This document shows, piece after piece, positions 23,439-34,213 of a stretch of 64,000 nt of DNA; positions within the stretch are counted from its first letter, which is position 1; each line of letters starts with the position of its first letter. Location of the stretch: positions 1 to 64,000 of the forward strand of contig JBEKZL010000019.1 of the NCBI GenBank assembly GCA_049509915.1. The letters run 5' to 3'. A program made the translations under genes and the position numbers. The DNA comes from JBEKYD01 sp049509915. GTDB taxonomy: Bacteria > Acidobacteriota > Terriglobia > Bryobacterales > Bryobacteraceae. The notes below the pieces were generated by a model, which worked only from the letters and a program-made list of their open reading frames with translations, made no database searches and was not told the DNA's origin.

Positions 23439-26400
23439 ATGTCAGAATCCACACACGGGAGACATTCTGCGGCATGGAAAGCAATACCAAGAGCATCTTT
23501 GCTGGCATCTCTAGCTCTATTTTTCTCATTTGCCGTTTGGCCCCAGGAGCCCACCGGCGAAATTGTTGGGACAGTTCTCGACCAGACCGGCGCGACGGTG
23601 ACCGGCGCGGCGGTGGCGATTACCAACCTATCCACCGGCGTCACGCGTAGCCTGACGAGCAATTCATCCGGCGTCTACACTGCGCCTGCCTTGCCTCCCG
23701 GTACTTATTCCGTGCGGGTTACGAAGACGGGATTCACATCCAGCGTCCGCTCCAACGTTGAGGTCGCCGTGGGACAGGAGGTTCGCCAGGATTTCTCGCT
23801 GCAGGTGGGAGACGTGAATCAAAGCGTCGAAGTGTCGGCGGTGGCAACCGCGCTCGATACCGAGACCACCACCGTGGGCACAGTGATCGGAATTCGAAGC
23901 ATCGAGGATCTGCCGCTCAACGGACGCAATTACCTGCAATTGGCCGACCTGGTTCCCTCCGGGACCATGTATGGTCCATCGAACTACATCGCCCAGGCGC
24001 GCGGAGGCGGAGACCGCTCTCAATTTCAGTTGAACCTGGCGGGCCAGCGCTTTCAATATGTCCATTACACTTTGGACGGTATCGAAAACACCGACTTTAA
24101 CTACGGCACGTACCTGGTGCTGCCGTCCGTCGACGCCATCCAGGAGTTCAACGTTGAGACCGGTACTTACAGCGCTGAGTTCGGCCACAACGTTACCCAG
24201 ATGAATGTGGTTAGCAAGAGTGGGAGCAACCAATATCACGGCGCTGCGTTCGAGTTCGTTCGCAACACGGATATGGACGCCAAGAATTTCTTCCAGCAGC
24301 CCCATACTCCCATCGAGATACTCAAACGAAATCAGTTTGGATTCGTTCTGGGCGGTCCGGTCCAGATTCCACACGTGTTCAGCGGACACGACAAACTCTT
24401 CTTTTTGGTCAATTACGAGGGCCAGCGGCAAAACCAGCAGAATCTTGCCTATGGAAGTGTGCCGCTGCCGTCGTACTTCACGGGCAACTTCGCCGGCTAC
24501 AGTACGGTCATTTACGATCCCTCCCAGCGGGTCCTGAACGCCGCCGGAACAGCCGTTGTATCGCAGGCGCCCTTCCCCGGAAACGTCATTCCCTCGAGCA
24601 GGATTGCGCCGCAGTCCGCCCTGGCCGCATCGCTTTTTCCAGCGCCGAACGCCACGCCCACCAACGTTCTCAACTATGTCTATGCCAACAATTACGTGGA
24701 CAATACGGAGCTGATTACCGACAACCACGACGAAGAACTGGCGCGCGTCGACTACCAGGCCAATCAACAGGTGAGCTTTCAGTTCCGCTACAGCCACGGC
24801 AATGAACCGAGCTACACGCCGGAGAGCAGTTCGGTATTCGCCGGTATGGGCACCGTGAACAGCGCGATCACTCATCAGGCCATGCTAGGAAATGTCTGGG
24901 CGATCAGCCCGACCAAAGTGAATGAGTTTAAGCTGGGCATGAGCCGGCTGGAGTCGATCAACGGCAACCTCCACACCGGTAATCCGAACTTTAACTGGGT
25001 GGGAAAACTCGGCATTCCCGACGTGCTGGACACTCCCGCGTTTTGGGGTATTCCGCTCCTCACCATCAGTAATTTCTCGAGCCCCGGCGATCCGCAAAAT
25101 GGCCCCTACTCGAGCTGGGACACGACCATCGAGGCAACCGACAATTTTTCGTGGAACCTGGGCAAACACAGTATTAAGTTTGGCGCGGATTTTGAACGCA
25201 TCCGCTTCAATATGACGGGGGACGACTATGCGCGGGGTGGGTTTAGTTATACGGGCGAGTATACCAGCCTGGTCGGCGCCTCGCCTCTGCCGTTGAACTC
25301 CATGGCCGACTACCTGTTGGGAGACATCGCCACCTCGCAAGGTCAATTGGGCCTGGTAGCGGACCAGTTGCGCGATTGGGCCCTAGGTCCCTATATCCAC
25401 GATCAATGGAAGGTCAATCAGAAGTTGACTATCAACATTGGGCTTCGTTACGAGTTGCAGCCGGGGTTGAACGAAAAGTACGATCACATGACTAATATCT
25501 CCTGGGCATGGAACGATTTGTTCGGTCCCACCTGGGTCCGGGCAGGCAGCGGAGATTTCTACGCGGGCAGTCCGCCGTACCCCTTGCCTGCCGGAATTCC
25601 TTTTGCCCGTGGAGAGTATGGCAATACCACCTGGAAGACGGACTATCATCAGTTTGGTCCTCGCGCGGGGTTGGCCTATAACCTGAATGCCAAGACCGTG
25701 ATTCGGGCGGGATTTGGCATCTATTACCCGCACGACGTCGGCAACACGGCGTTCGACATCACGCGCAACCAACCCTTTACGGAGCGGATTAGTAGCACCT
25801 CGAACACTTTCATTCCGAATGCGAATTGGTCCACGCCGTTCCCGGTCATATCCCTCTCCACCCTGGCCCCATCCTGGGTATGGGGCGATCCGCTGCCCTA
25901 CACGCCGCAATGGAGCGTCAACGTGCAGCGTTCGCTGAACAATACCACGACCCTGGAGGTGGGCTATGTAGGTTCGGCTGGCATCCACTTGCAGCGGACG
26001 GTCTACTATAACGACTCCCCTCCGGCCGCGCCTGTAGCCAACCGGAACTTACTGCGTCCGTTCCCATACGGCGGGATCATGGGATTCGTTCAGGCAGTCG
26101 AGTCCGCCAGCCACTCCAATTATGATTCCCTGCAGGCTCGTTTGCAGCATCACTTTGCCCATGGATTCACTTTGCTAAGTTCGTTTAGTTATGAGAAATC
26201 CATCGACAACGGCAGCGGCATCCGCCAGGCCAACGGCGATGAGTATGTTCCGCCCAACGGAGCGAATCTGGCCGCGGAGCGCGGACTTTCCGCCTTCAAC
26301 TTCGGGAAGAAATGGACCACTTCGGGTCTTTATTCACTGCCCTTCGGAAGGGGCCAGCACATGCTCGCTCAGGCCAACCGGATTGTCGACGCATTCATTG

Positions 26401-26861
26401 GTGGATGGCAGTTGGGGGGAATTCTGACTTTTGAGGGTGGGTTCCCCTTCTCCATGGCCTGTACCAATTCGTCGTATCAGAACACCGATGGAACGTGCCG
26501 GCCGGATGCTACCGGGATCAGTCCCGTTCTGCCGAATCCGTCTCCTAACGACTGGTTTAACCAGGCCGCTTTTGTCAATCGCCTGAACTTCGTGCCGAAT
26601 GTCGGGCCTTACCGGTTCGGCAACGACGGCCGGGACAACCTGGTGGGTCCGGGGTTAGCCGATCTGGATGCCTCGCTTGCCAAGTCGTTCTCCATCACCG
26701 AGCGCGTTCATCTGGACTTCCGCGGGGAACTGTTCAACCTTCCTAACCACCCGATTTTGGGCCAGCCCGGATCGACCGTTGGCGTCGCGAGTGAAGGAGA
26801 AATCACCTCGACGCGCGTTCCGTCGCGGCAGATCCAGCTAGCGCTGAAACTGCGTTTCTGA
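23439..26861 (+). CDS. TonB-dependent receptor with carboxypeptidase-regulatory-like domain (Oar-like)
   Basis: A 1140-residue outer-membrane protein from ATG 23439 (AACGAGGTG ribosome site; a frame open to 23355 lacks support). Signal peptide with FFSFAVWPQ; residues ~38-120 are the CarboxypepD_reg-like domain (TGEIVGTVLDQTGATVTGAAVAI, GTYSVRVTKTGFTS); ~125-240 is the plug (IEDLPLNGRNYLQLADLVP, YTLDGIENTDFNYG, EFNVETGTYSAEFGHN); the rest is a ~22-strand barrel ending in aromatic LALKLRF. It should import large sugar-derived ligands. It is 210 bp after the IclR gene and 66 bp before the enolase pair, implying one uptake/catabolism unit. Confidence 0.9.
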   Translation: MSESTHGRHSAAWKAIPRASLLASLALFFSFAVWPQEPTGEIVGTVLDQTGATVTGAAVAITNLSTGVTRSLTSNSSGVYTAPALPPGTYSVRVTKTGFTSSVRSNVEVAVGQEVRQDFSLQVGDVNQSVEVSAVATALDTETTTVGTVIGIRSIEDLPLNGRNYLQLADLVPSGTMYGPSNYIAQARGGGDRSQFQLNLAGQRFQYVHYTLDGIENTDFNYGTYLVLPSVDAIQEFNVETGTYSAEFGHNVTQMNVVSKSGSNQYHGAAFEFVRNTDMDAKNFFQQPHTPIEILKRNQFGFVLGGPVQIPHVFSGHDKLFFLVNYEGQRQNQQNLAYGSVPLPSYFTGNFAGYSTVIYDPSQRVLNAAGTAVVSQAPFPGNVIPSSRIAPQSALAASLFPAPNATPTNVLNYVYANNYVDNTELITDNHDEELARVDYQANQQVSFQFRYSHGNEPSYTPESSSVFAGMGTVNSAITHQAMLGNVWAISPTKVNEFKLGMSRLESINGNLHTGNPNFNWVGKLGIPDVLDTPAFWGIPLLTISNFSSPGDPQNGPYSSWDTTIEATDNFSWNLGKHSIKFGADFERIRFNMTGDDYARGGFSYTGEYTSLVGASPLPLNSMADYLLGDIATSQGQLGLVADQLRDWALGPYIHDQWKVNQKLTINIGLRYELQPGLNEKYDHMTNISWAWNDLFGPTWVRAGSGDFYAGSPPYPLPAGIPFARGEYGNTTWKTDYHQFGPRAGLAYNLNAKTVIRAGFGIYYPHDVGNTAFDITRNQPFTERISSTSNTFIPNANWSTPFPVISLSTLAPSWVWGDPLPYTPQWSVNVQRSLNNTTTLEVGYVGSAGIHLQRTVYYNDSPPAAPVANRNLLRPFPYGGIMGFVQAVESASHSNYDSLQARLQHHFAHGFTLLSSFSYEKSIDNGSGIRQANGDEYVPPNGANLAAERGLSAFNFGKKWTTSGLYSLPFGRGQHMLAQANRIVDAFIGGWQLGGILTFEGGFPFSMACTNSSYQNTDGTCRPDATGISPVLPNPSPNDWFNQAAFVNRLNFVPNVGPYRFGNDGRDNLVGPGLADLDASLAKSFSITERVHLDFRGELFNLPNHPILGQPGSTVGVASEGEITSTRVPSRQIQLALKLRF

Positions 26862-26927
26862 TCGAATCCAGCTTGGGCGTATTGTAGAAATAGTATAGTG
26901 GCAGTTGGATAAGAGAGGAGAATCGTT

Positions 26928-28229
26928 ATGTCCGGGAAGAAGGGATCGCGCAGGGATTTCCTGGGCGCGGCCATCGCCGCTCCCGCACTGGGAGGAGTGG
27001 CGCTAGCCGAGCCTGGCCTCGCTGCCGCACAGGCGGTCGGCGTCAAGCGCGGCGACCTGCCGGATCTGACCATCAAGCAAGTGAAGGTCCTGGTCTTGAA
27101 GCCCGAAGAACGCCGGGCTCCGGCCAATGCCGGCGCTCCCGCTGGCAGCGGGCGTGGCGGGCGAGGGGGCGCGACCGGCCCGCCGGCCGAGCGCACCGGA
27201 GAGAAGTTCGCCGTCATTGTCACCAATAGCGGCATCGAGGGCAACTACATCCTCGAGGATCGCTACTACCATACCAACTGGAGCAACCTGGGGTGGCTCG
27301 AGTACGCCAAGGGTGCGCTGCCGGGCAAGAGTGTGCTCGACCTGCCGGCTCTCACTTCGCAATGGCGGCCGAGCCTGCGCCGCTACGGCCAGCTTTCCTA
27401 TGCCGCCGCCGTCGATAACTGCTGCTGGGACATCCTCGGCAAGGCCGTCGGTCTGCCGGTCTATCGCCTTTTGGGAGCGCAGCGCGACCGCGTTCGCGCC
27501 TACGCCAGTTCCCAGCATCTGCGGACTGTCGAGGATTTCGTCGCTGACGTCAAGCATGCCATGTCCGACGGCTTCACGGCTTACAAAATTCACCCGCCCG
27601 GAGGCTCCGACTGGCACGATTACAAGCTCGACATGGAGGTCATCAAAGCCGTTCGGAAGACCGGCGGGGACGACATGCCCCTGCTGTACGACCCGGTCGG
27701 CGTGCTCACCCGCGACGAAGCCATGAAGGTGGGCCGCCTGCTCGACGAATTGCACTACGTCTCTTTCGAGGACGCGCTGCCCACCAAAGACATCGATGGC
27801 CTGGTAGAGTTGGCCGCGGCTCTGGACGTGCCGGTCACCATGGGTGAGTTCATGCCGTCGCCCTACGATTACGTCCCGTACATCCTCCGCGGCGCGCTCG
27901 ACGAAGTCCGCTTCATCGTGGATAACATCGGTGGCATCACCAGCGGCATGAAGGTTGCCCGTATGGCGGAGTGCTTCAATATGATGTGCCAGCCGCACAA
28001 CTGGGGCACCACTCTCGATCACGCCGTCCATTTCCACTGCGAGTTGGCCATGCCCAACAACATCTGGTTCGAAATGACGCAGCCTATGGGCATCACCGAC
28101 CGCCCCTATTTCAAGGACAAGATCCGCCTCGACAAAGAGGGTTACGTCCCCGCGCCGGTCAAGCCCGGCCTCGGTTACGAGTTCGACCGCGGCGTGCTCG
28201 AAAACATGACGCTTCGGGTGGAGAGTTAG
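26928..28229 (+). CDS. Enolase-superfamily sugar-acid dehydratase-like protein, copy 1 (Tat-exported)
   Basis: A 433-residue protein (ribosome site GAGAGGAG). SRRDFLGAAIAAPALG is a Tat signal. A Gly/Arg/Pro-rich insert at ~65-85 is absent from copy 2. The mandelate-racemase/muconate-lactonising fold follows: capping domain, then AYKIHPPG (Lys-x-His at ~217-221, acid/base on strand 2), metal ligands in LLYDPVG (Asp), VSFEDALP (Glu) and TMGEFMP (Glu), and CQPHNWG (His). These are intact, so the enzyme should be active on a sugar acid; exact substrate is not readable. It is followed 11 bp later by a close paralogue. Periplasmic location is inferred from the Tat signal. Confidence 0.85.
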   Translation: MSGKKGSRRDFLGAAIAAPALGGVALAEPGLAAAQAVGVKRGDLPDLTIKQVKVLVLKPEERRAPANAGAPAGSGRGGRGGATGPPAERTGEKFAVIVTNSGIEGNYILEDRYYHTNWSNLGWLEYAKGALPGKSVLDLPALTSQWRPSLRRYGQLSYAAAVDNCCWDILGKAVGLPVYRLLGAQRDRVRAYASSQHLRTVEDFVADVKHAMSDGFTAYKIHPPGGSDWHDYKLDMEVIKAVRKTGGDDMPLLYDPVGVLTRDEAMKVGRLLDELHYVSFEDALPTKDIDGLVELAAALDVPVTMGEFMPSPYDYVPYILRGALDEVRFIVDNIGGITSGMKVARMAECFNMMCQPHNWGTTLDHAVHFHCELAMPNNIWFEMTQPMGITDRPYFKDKIRLDKEGYVPAPVKPGLGYEFDRGVLENMTLRVES

Positions 28230-28240
28230 GAGAGACCGCT

Positions 28241-29482
28241 ATGTCGGAACCCAATCTATCGCGGCGGAAATTCTTCGGCGCCACTACCGCGGGCGCGCTC
28301 ACCGCGGATTCCGCCGTATCCAATCCGGGCCGCGCGGCGGCCCAGTCGGCCGGCATCAAGCCCGGCGATCTCGACCTCACCATCAAGGAAGTCAAGGTCT
28401 ATGTCCTGAAGCCCGAGGAAGCCAACACCGGGCAGGGCGGTCCCAACTTCCGCCGCAGCGAACAGTATGCCTCGGTCGTGACCCACAGCGGCATTGAGGG
28501 CAACTATGTCCTCAGCAACCGTTATGGCCATTCCAACTGGAGCAATCTTGGATGGCTGGCCTACGCCAAGCGCACGCTAACCGGGAAGAACGTCCTGGAC
28601 ATGCCCGAGTTCACCAACCAGTTTCATAGCAACGTGGGACAGCTCTCCTACGCCTCCGCCATGAACAACTGTCTCTGGGACATTCTCGGTAAGGCGGTGA
28701 ACCTGCCGGTGTACCGCATCGTCGGCGCCTATCGCGACCGTGTGCGGGCCTATGCCAGTTCTCAGCATCTTCATACGGTTGAGGACTTCGTGGCGGACGT
28801 CCAGCACGCGAAGTCGCAAGGCTTCACCGCTTACAAGATCCACCCCCCATGGCTTGCCGGCAATGAAGTGGATTACAAACTGGACATCGAAGTGGCCAAG
28901 GCGGTCCGCAAGACCGGCGGAGACGGCATGGCGCTCCTCTTCGATCGCGTGGGCGCCTACACCCGGCTGGAGGCCATGAAAGTGGGCCACGCGCTGGATG
29001 AACTGAGTTACGTCTCGTTCGAAGATTGTCTGCCGACCGACGACCTGGAGGGGCTCGCCGAACTGGTCAAGGCGCTGGATGTCCCGATTACTATGGGCGA
29101 ATTCATTCTCTCGCCTTACGATTACGCGAAGTACATCCGCTACGGGTCTCTCGACGAAGTGCGGTTCATCGTCGATAACCTGGGCGGGATCACAGGCGGC
29201 ATGAAGGTTGCCCAACTGGCGGAGTGTTTCGGTATGCTCTGCCAGCCGCACAATTGGGGTGACCTGCTGGACCACGCCGTGCACTTCCATTGCGAGCTGG
29301 CCATGCCCAATAACGTGTGGTTCGAAATGACGCAGCCCATGGGCATTACCGATCGCCCCTACTTCAAGGACCAACTCCGCATCGACCGGGACGGCTATGT
29401 GCCAGCGCCTCGCAAGCCGGGCCTCGGCTACGAGCTCGACTACGACGTGCTCCACAATATGTTGGATCACGTCGAGACGTAA
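28241..29482 (+). CDS. Enolase-superfamily sugar-acid dehydratase-like protein, copy 2 (Tat-exported)
   Basis: A 413-residue paralogue of the preceding gene, starting ATG 28241 with TAGGAGAG ahead. LSRRKFFGATTAGAL is the Tat signal. The same residues are kept: AYKIHPPW (Lys-x-His ~197-201), LLFDRVG (Asp), VSFEDCLP (Glu), TMGEFILS (Glu), CQPHNWG (His). Over the catalytic barrel the two copies agree at most positions, with strings such as DHAVHFHCELAMPNN in common; the second lacks the Gly/Arg insert and differs next to the Asp ligand (DRVG against DPVG). A recent tandem duplication with a possible change of substrate is the simplest explanation. The gene ends before a strong hairpin terminator. 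Confidence 0.85.
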   Translation: MSEPNLSRRKFFGATTAGALTADSAVSNPGRAAAQSAGIKPGDLDLTIKEVKVYVLKPEEANTGQGGPNFRRSEQYASVVTHSGIEGNYVLSNRYGHSNWSNLGWLAYAKRTLTGKNVLDMPEFTNQFHSNVGQLSYASAMNNCLWDILGKAVNLPVYRIVGAYRDRVRAYASSQHLHTVEDFVADVQHAKSQGFTAYKIHPPWLAGNEVDYKLDIEVAKAVRKTGGDGMALLFDRVGAYTRLEAMKVGHALDELSYVSFEDCLPTDDLEGLAELVKALDVPITMGEFILSPYDYAKYIRYGSLDEVRFIVDNLGGITGGMKVAQLAECFGMLCQPHNWGDLLDHAVHFHCELAMPNNVWFEMTQPMGITDRPYFKDQLRIDRDGYVPAPRKPGLGYELDYDVLHNMLDHVET

Positions 29483-29534
29483 ACACATCGTAGAGTGATT
29501 CCGGTCTTGATCGCCGTGCCCCCCAATGCATACC

Positions 29535-29568
29535 GCCCAAGCCCGTCACGATGCTGACGGACTTGGGC
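29535..29568. terminator. Bidirectional hairpin terminator
   Basis: GCCCAAG-C-CCGTCA / TGACGG-A-CTTGGGC forms a 13-pair stem with one internal mismatch and a six-base loop, between the convergent ends of the enolase pair and the minus-strand TonB receptor. There is no T-tract, so termination strength is uncertain. Confidence 0.6.
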
Positions 29569-29593
29569 TGCGCGCTCTTGGTAACGTATTTAC

Positions 29594-32500
29594 TTAGAAT
29601 CTGATTCGCGCCAGAAGTTGCCCTTGCCGCGGCGGGGAGTAGAGCGACGACGGGTTGATGTAACCGAAACCGGAAGTCACAACCCCATTGTTATACGTCG
29701 GAGTGAGTAAGGGGTTGCTTGCGGCGGGATTGTTCATTTCCGTACGGTTAAATACGTTGAAGGCCTCCATTCGGACCTCAAACGTGACGCCTTCCCGAAT
29801 GCGGAAGACCCGGCCGAGGCTGAGGGACTCCTGGGGACGACGTTGGTAGCGGTAATCGTTATAGTAAGGCTGTCCCCCGAATTGCCCTGGTGCCGGGTCC
29901 GACCACGCCGCCGGATTCAGTACAAGGGTCTTGTTTGGATCGATGCAGTGACAGTTCAGGCTATCCAAATACAGGGGTGCACCGGGTAGCCGATTGAAGA
30001 AGGTTCCCGAACCGGTACCGACGTTGCGCAGCAAAAGCGTGTTGAGGTTATTGTCCGCGAATGGCGACTCAATTGGTATTCCACTGCCATACCGCAGGAA
30101 TCCACCAAACGTCCAGTCACGGACCACCAGGCGCACCACTTTGCTGCTCGTGATCGCGGGCGTATTGTAGGAGAACCCGGTGGTTAACACTAACGGTTGC
30201 GATTCACTCGATATCCCCTTGTTTATGCCGCGGTTGTAGACATCGTTGAGAAGCACGGGATTCCAGCCCACAGCATCCATCGCCCCAAGCGACTCTTCAT
30301 TGTCGTAGGTGAATGCCATCGTCCCTTGCAAGCCATGCGAGAAACGCTTGATCAGTGTGGTCTGGAGTCCGTCGTACCAGGTGTTGCCCAATGGCGCCCA
30401 TTTCGCGCTGATGCTGGTGAACTGCGGATAGGGCCGGATGGCCTGCGCCAAGGTTAAGGTCATGGGGAACCCGGGGTATGGCGCTTTGAAGCCCGCGCCA
30501 ATCACTTGCGGGGAATTCATGGGCGAAACCAGCAGCGCCTGGGTGGCCGCGCTGTTGATATTCAGGCCGTGCGCAGCCAGGATCTGGTTCGAGATTCCGT
30601 TGACATCTTCCATGTTGTCTGCCTGCAGCCAGACACCCCGATTTCCCACGAATGCGACCTGGAGCATCAGATCTCGTGTAAGTTGGCGCTGCAACGAGAT
30701 ATTCCACTGGTTGATCCTCGGCGGCCTGCCCGCGTTGGGATCGAGATAATAGGAAGGAGGATCGACCTCGCCCGGATCGGGCCGGATGCCGGGGTTGAGA
30801 GATGCGTTATACAACGCTGCCGGGTTGTATTGCAGTCCCCCGCTCAACTGAAGCGCCTGAACGCCAAAGGAGGAACTGGTAAAAGCGAGGCTGTTCCAGC
30901 CGGTGCCGATCATGGGCGAACCAGTCATATACTGGATGCCGGCAGTCGGACCGTAGATCAAGCCCCAGCCGCCGCGCAGGACCGTCTTGGAATTGATTTG
31001 ATAAGCAAAACCAAGCCGCGGGCCTACGCCGTAGGGATACGCATGGGTAAAGCTGCAGTCGCAGCGCCCCGTGCCGTAGCCTTCATAGACCACCGCGCCC
31101 GGCAAGCCGCCGGCCGAAGGGTTAGGGGTGTTCGGCCCAAATTCGGAAAAGCGGTTGTCCATCTCGTGCCACGGGGTCTGGTAATCCCAGCGCAAGCCGT
31201 AATCGAAAGTAAGCTTGCGCGTCACCTTCCAGGTATCCTGAATGAAAAGCCCGTAGCCCCACTTTCGCATTTGGGGGTCCTGGCCGGAACTTACCGAGGC
31301 GCTATCCACAGCGCCGAGCAGGAAGCTGGCGTACGAGAACCCCACCGAGCCTCCATTCAGGGTCAGCGATTGCAGGTAGGGCAAGCCCGTCTCGGAGTTA
31401 TTAAAATTATAGACACCAAAGGTTCCGCCGGCATTGACGTCGCTCCAGATTTGCTTATGCCCTTCGGCGCCGGCCTTGAACGTGTGGTTGTCCCTCACCC
31501 ACGTCACGCTTGTAGTCACGGTGGGGTTGTCGTCGTAATAGGTGCCGGCATTAGTCGGCCCCATCGTGGCCGTGGCGCCGGTCGATCCCGGTCCGGTAAA
31601 ACTGGGGTTGAATCCGCCGCCATCCGCATTGGTTGTGATGTTAATCTGGGGAAAACCAGATGGGGTCCTCGAAGCTCCCACCAGACCGAGGTTTTGGGGC
31701 GCATTATAGCCCAGCGTGCCCGGCGGCGCGGAATCCGTATGAACGTAACGCTCTTCGCCGACACCGACATGGACCAGGAGGGTAGGCGTGATCGTCTCAT
31801 CCACGGTGAACCTGTAACTGTTGGTACGGGTCTTGTAGTAGCGTGCGGCGGAGATAGGCTGCGGCATACCGTCGCCGAAGTTCTTCGAGACATCGTTCTC
31901 CCAGTCGGACCAATAGACGGCTATCTTTGTCTTGGAGCCCAGGTACTGATCGATCTTGATGCTGGGAATCGAATTTACGGTCGGCAGCGTATCGGTTTCC
32001 GCATAGTTGTTAACCGTCCCGGAAGTGGTTGGATTCGGAATCAGCGCCTGAATCTTGGCCGCAACCGGGTCGATCCGGCTCGTCGGGATGATATTGCCAG
32101 GGAACGGAGTGCGAATCGATTGGCCATTCACGACAGCCGTCGTGGCCGGATCGTAGATCATATTCTCCATAATCGGGTTGCCGTTCGGTTCCGTGCCGAG
32201 GGTTGCCCCCGTCAATGCCGCGCTGAAGTTACCCGTGCGGTAGGCGGAGGTAGGCACGGTTCCGAATACGCCCGAGTATCCCTGCGTAATGCGATACTGC
32301 TCCAGGTTGAAGAAGAAGAAAGTCTTGTCCTTGCCATTGTAGATTTTGGGGATCCAGACCGGACCGCCCACGCTGAAACCGTAATCGTTGTTCCGGTCCT
32401 TCGGGCGTACCAATCCCCCCGACCCGTTGTTGGTGAATGGCTCGCCTGCGTTGAAATCTTCATTCGTAAAGTAATCGTATCCACTGCCATGAAGCTGGTT

Positions 32501-33146
32501 CGTGCCGGATTTCGAAGTGAAGTTGAAAAGCCCGCCGGCGACCTGGCCAAACTCGGCTGCGTAGTTGCTGGTTTGCAGCGTGAACTCCTGGAGCGCCTCG
32601 GCGGATGGGTGGCTTTCGGAAAGATGCGTGGGGTCGATTCCGTTGGTGATATCCTGGCCGTCCATCAGAACCCTGAATTGCCCGTTGGGTATGCCGTTCA
32701 CCTTTACTTCGAAGTTCGAACCGGCATCGTAGGTGACGTTGGCGCCTCAGCAAAGGCGCATCGGCATTCACCATCACCGATTCGGTCGCCGAACCGACCC
32801 GGAGAGACACGTCGATGCGGGCGGTCTGCACCGTCATGACGTGGATGCCTTTCTGAATGTATTTCTCGAACCCGCGCGCTTCCACGCTCAAGTCGTAGGT
32901 CCCGACCGGCAACGACGTGAGTGTGTAATTCCCAGTGGAGGTAGTGACAGTCTCGTATACCCCACCGGTCTCCGTGCGCGTGGCAACCACCTTTGCGGCT
33001 GGGACCGAGGCGCCTGTCGCGTCCGAAATGGTCCCGGTGATATCCCCACGATCAGTTTGGGCCGTGATGGATAGTGGGATTGTAAGAATCAGTACCATGA
33101 GCGAGATACTGATTCGGGAATAGAAAGAAAGCAGACTCGGCCTCAT
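29594..33146 (-). pseudogene. TonB-dependent receptor (Oar-like), broken by an out-of-frame deletion
   Basis: Two minus-strand frames together make one receptor. The first (33146 down to ~32740) has the signal peptide, the carboxypeptidase-regulatory-like domain (GDITGTISDATGASVPAAKV) and stops making sense after SVMVNADAPLLR. The second (~32740 down to 29594) resumes with ANVTYDAGSNFEVKVNGIPNG and continues through the rest of the plug and the whole barrel to LLARIRF. Relatives have ~40 more residues between these two points (the 'INDLP...' segment of the plug), so a deletion at ~32740 removed that segment and changed frame. The 1035-codon remainder has no other damage, so the event is probably recent, or an assembly error. 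Without the N-terminal signal the barrel part cannot be exported. Confidence 0.75.
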
Positions 33147-33361
33147 TCAGCCCCCTTGTCGCGTCAACGGAAAAGAATTGAATACACTTACTCGTTGACG
33201 AATCGGGAGAGATATTATCACAGGCATTGCTGGAAATCAAGAAGATTAATACGTAAATAGACACTACTCTCATAAAATGAAATATTATGCCGTAAACTGA
33301 AATATAGCCCAAGCCGCCGACCCTGAATGCGGGGAGCGTTTCTGGAAACTCCAGGACGGGT

Positions 33362-34213
33362 TTATTTCCCAACCTGGTTTTCGGCGGCGCGTATGGCCGC
33401 CGCTTGCGCGGCCGCCAGTTGGTCCCGACCGGCTGCCGAATAGGCCCGCACGAGAAGATAGCGAATCTGCACATCCGTCACATCTCCGGGCGGCAGCGGA
33501 AGGGCTTCCTCAGCAGCCTTGGCCGCTCCGTTGGCGTCTCCCTTACGCAGCAACAGCCGGGCGATCGCAAAGTGGACATCCCGTGAGTTTGGATACAATT
33601 GCAGAGCTCGGTTCAGTGCTTTGCCGCAGTCGGTCAACCTTCCGAGCACTTGCAGCAGCCGCGCGTAAACCAGTAGGCTGTCTGCATTTGGTGTGCCTGC
33701 GGCTTCCTCCAGCCGTATGGCTTCCTCGGCAAAGGTCACCGCCCTTGCCGGGTCGCCCATCCGTTCATACGTCAACCCGAGGTAGAGCGGCGCGTGGGCG
33801 TACCGCGGATTCAGTTTTCGCGAGGCTCCCAATTCGGCCAGGGCGTGGGACCAATCGTCCCGCAGGTAGTACCAGAATCCATACAGGAAGCGGGCATACC
33901 AGGAGGAAGGGTCCGCCGCAACCGCACGCTCCAGACTCTGGCCGGCTATGTCGAGCCGGTTCGCCCCGATGGCAATTTTCGCCTTGAGCGTTAGCGCCGG
34001 AACATGCTTGGGGTCGGCGCCGAGCGCCTCTTCCAGGGCCGCGAGGCTCTCCGGTAACTTGTGCTGTTCGAACAACGCATTGGCCGTCTCATAAGCCCGT
34101 TCGGCCCTCACGGCAGGGGGGGCGGGCTCGCCTAACTTTCCCCCCGGCGATTGCCCGGCGGCCGCCGTCGATGCGACCAGGAGCGCCAAAGCTGGCAGGA
34201 TTCGGGGTCTCAT
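33362..34213 (-). CDS. Exported tetratricopeptide-repeat protein
   Basis: A 283-residue protein from ATG 34213 (ATGA overlap with the CRTAC1-like gene upstream, hence this start). Signal peptide RILPALALLVASTAAAGQS, then TPR-type helix pairs from ~residue 35 to 270: AYETANALFEQHKLPESLAALEEALGADPKH, LTLKAKIAIGANRLDIAGQSLERAVAADPSS, LGLTYERMGDPARAVTFAEEAIRLEE, IARLLLRKGDANGAAKAAEEAL. TPR proteins are docking surfaces; in this lineage they are commonly coupled to CRTAC1/ASPIC-UnbV proteins, as here. Partner and substrate unknown. Confidence 0.85.
   Translation of the reverse strand: MRPRILPALALLVASTAAAGQSPGGKLGEPAPPAVRAERAYETANALFEQHKLPESLAALEEALGADPKHVPALTLKAKIAIGANRLDIAGQSLERAVAADPSSWYARFLYGFWYYLRDDWSHALAELGASRKLNPRYAHAPLYLGLTYERMGDPARAVTFAEEAIRLEEAAGTPNADSLLVYARLLQVLGRLTDCGKALNRALQLYPNSRDVHFAIARLLLRKGDANGAAKAAEEALPLPPGDVTDVQIRYLLVRAYSAAGRDQLAAAQAAAIRAAENQVGK

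Noticed and set aside
30506..32839. 777-codon plus-strand open frame opposite the broken TonB receptor
   Set aside because: Its translation is Arg/Val/Gly-rich with no domain, and the minus strand encodes an unmistakable receptor barrel; it is an antisense artefact of GC-rich codon use.
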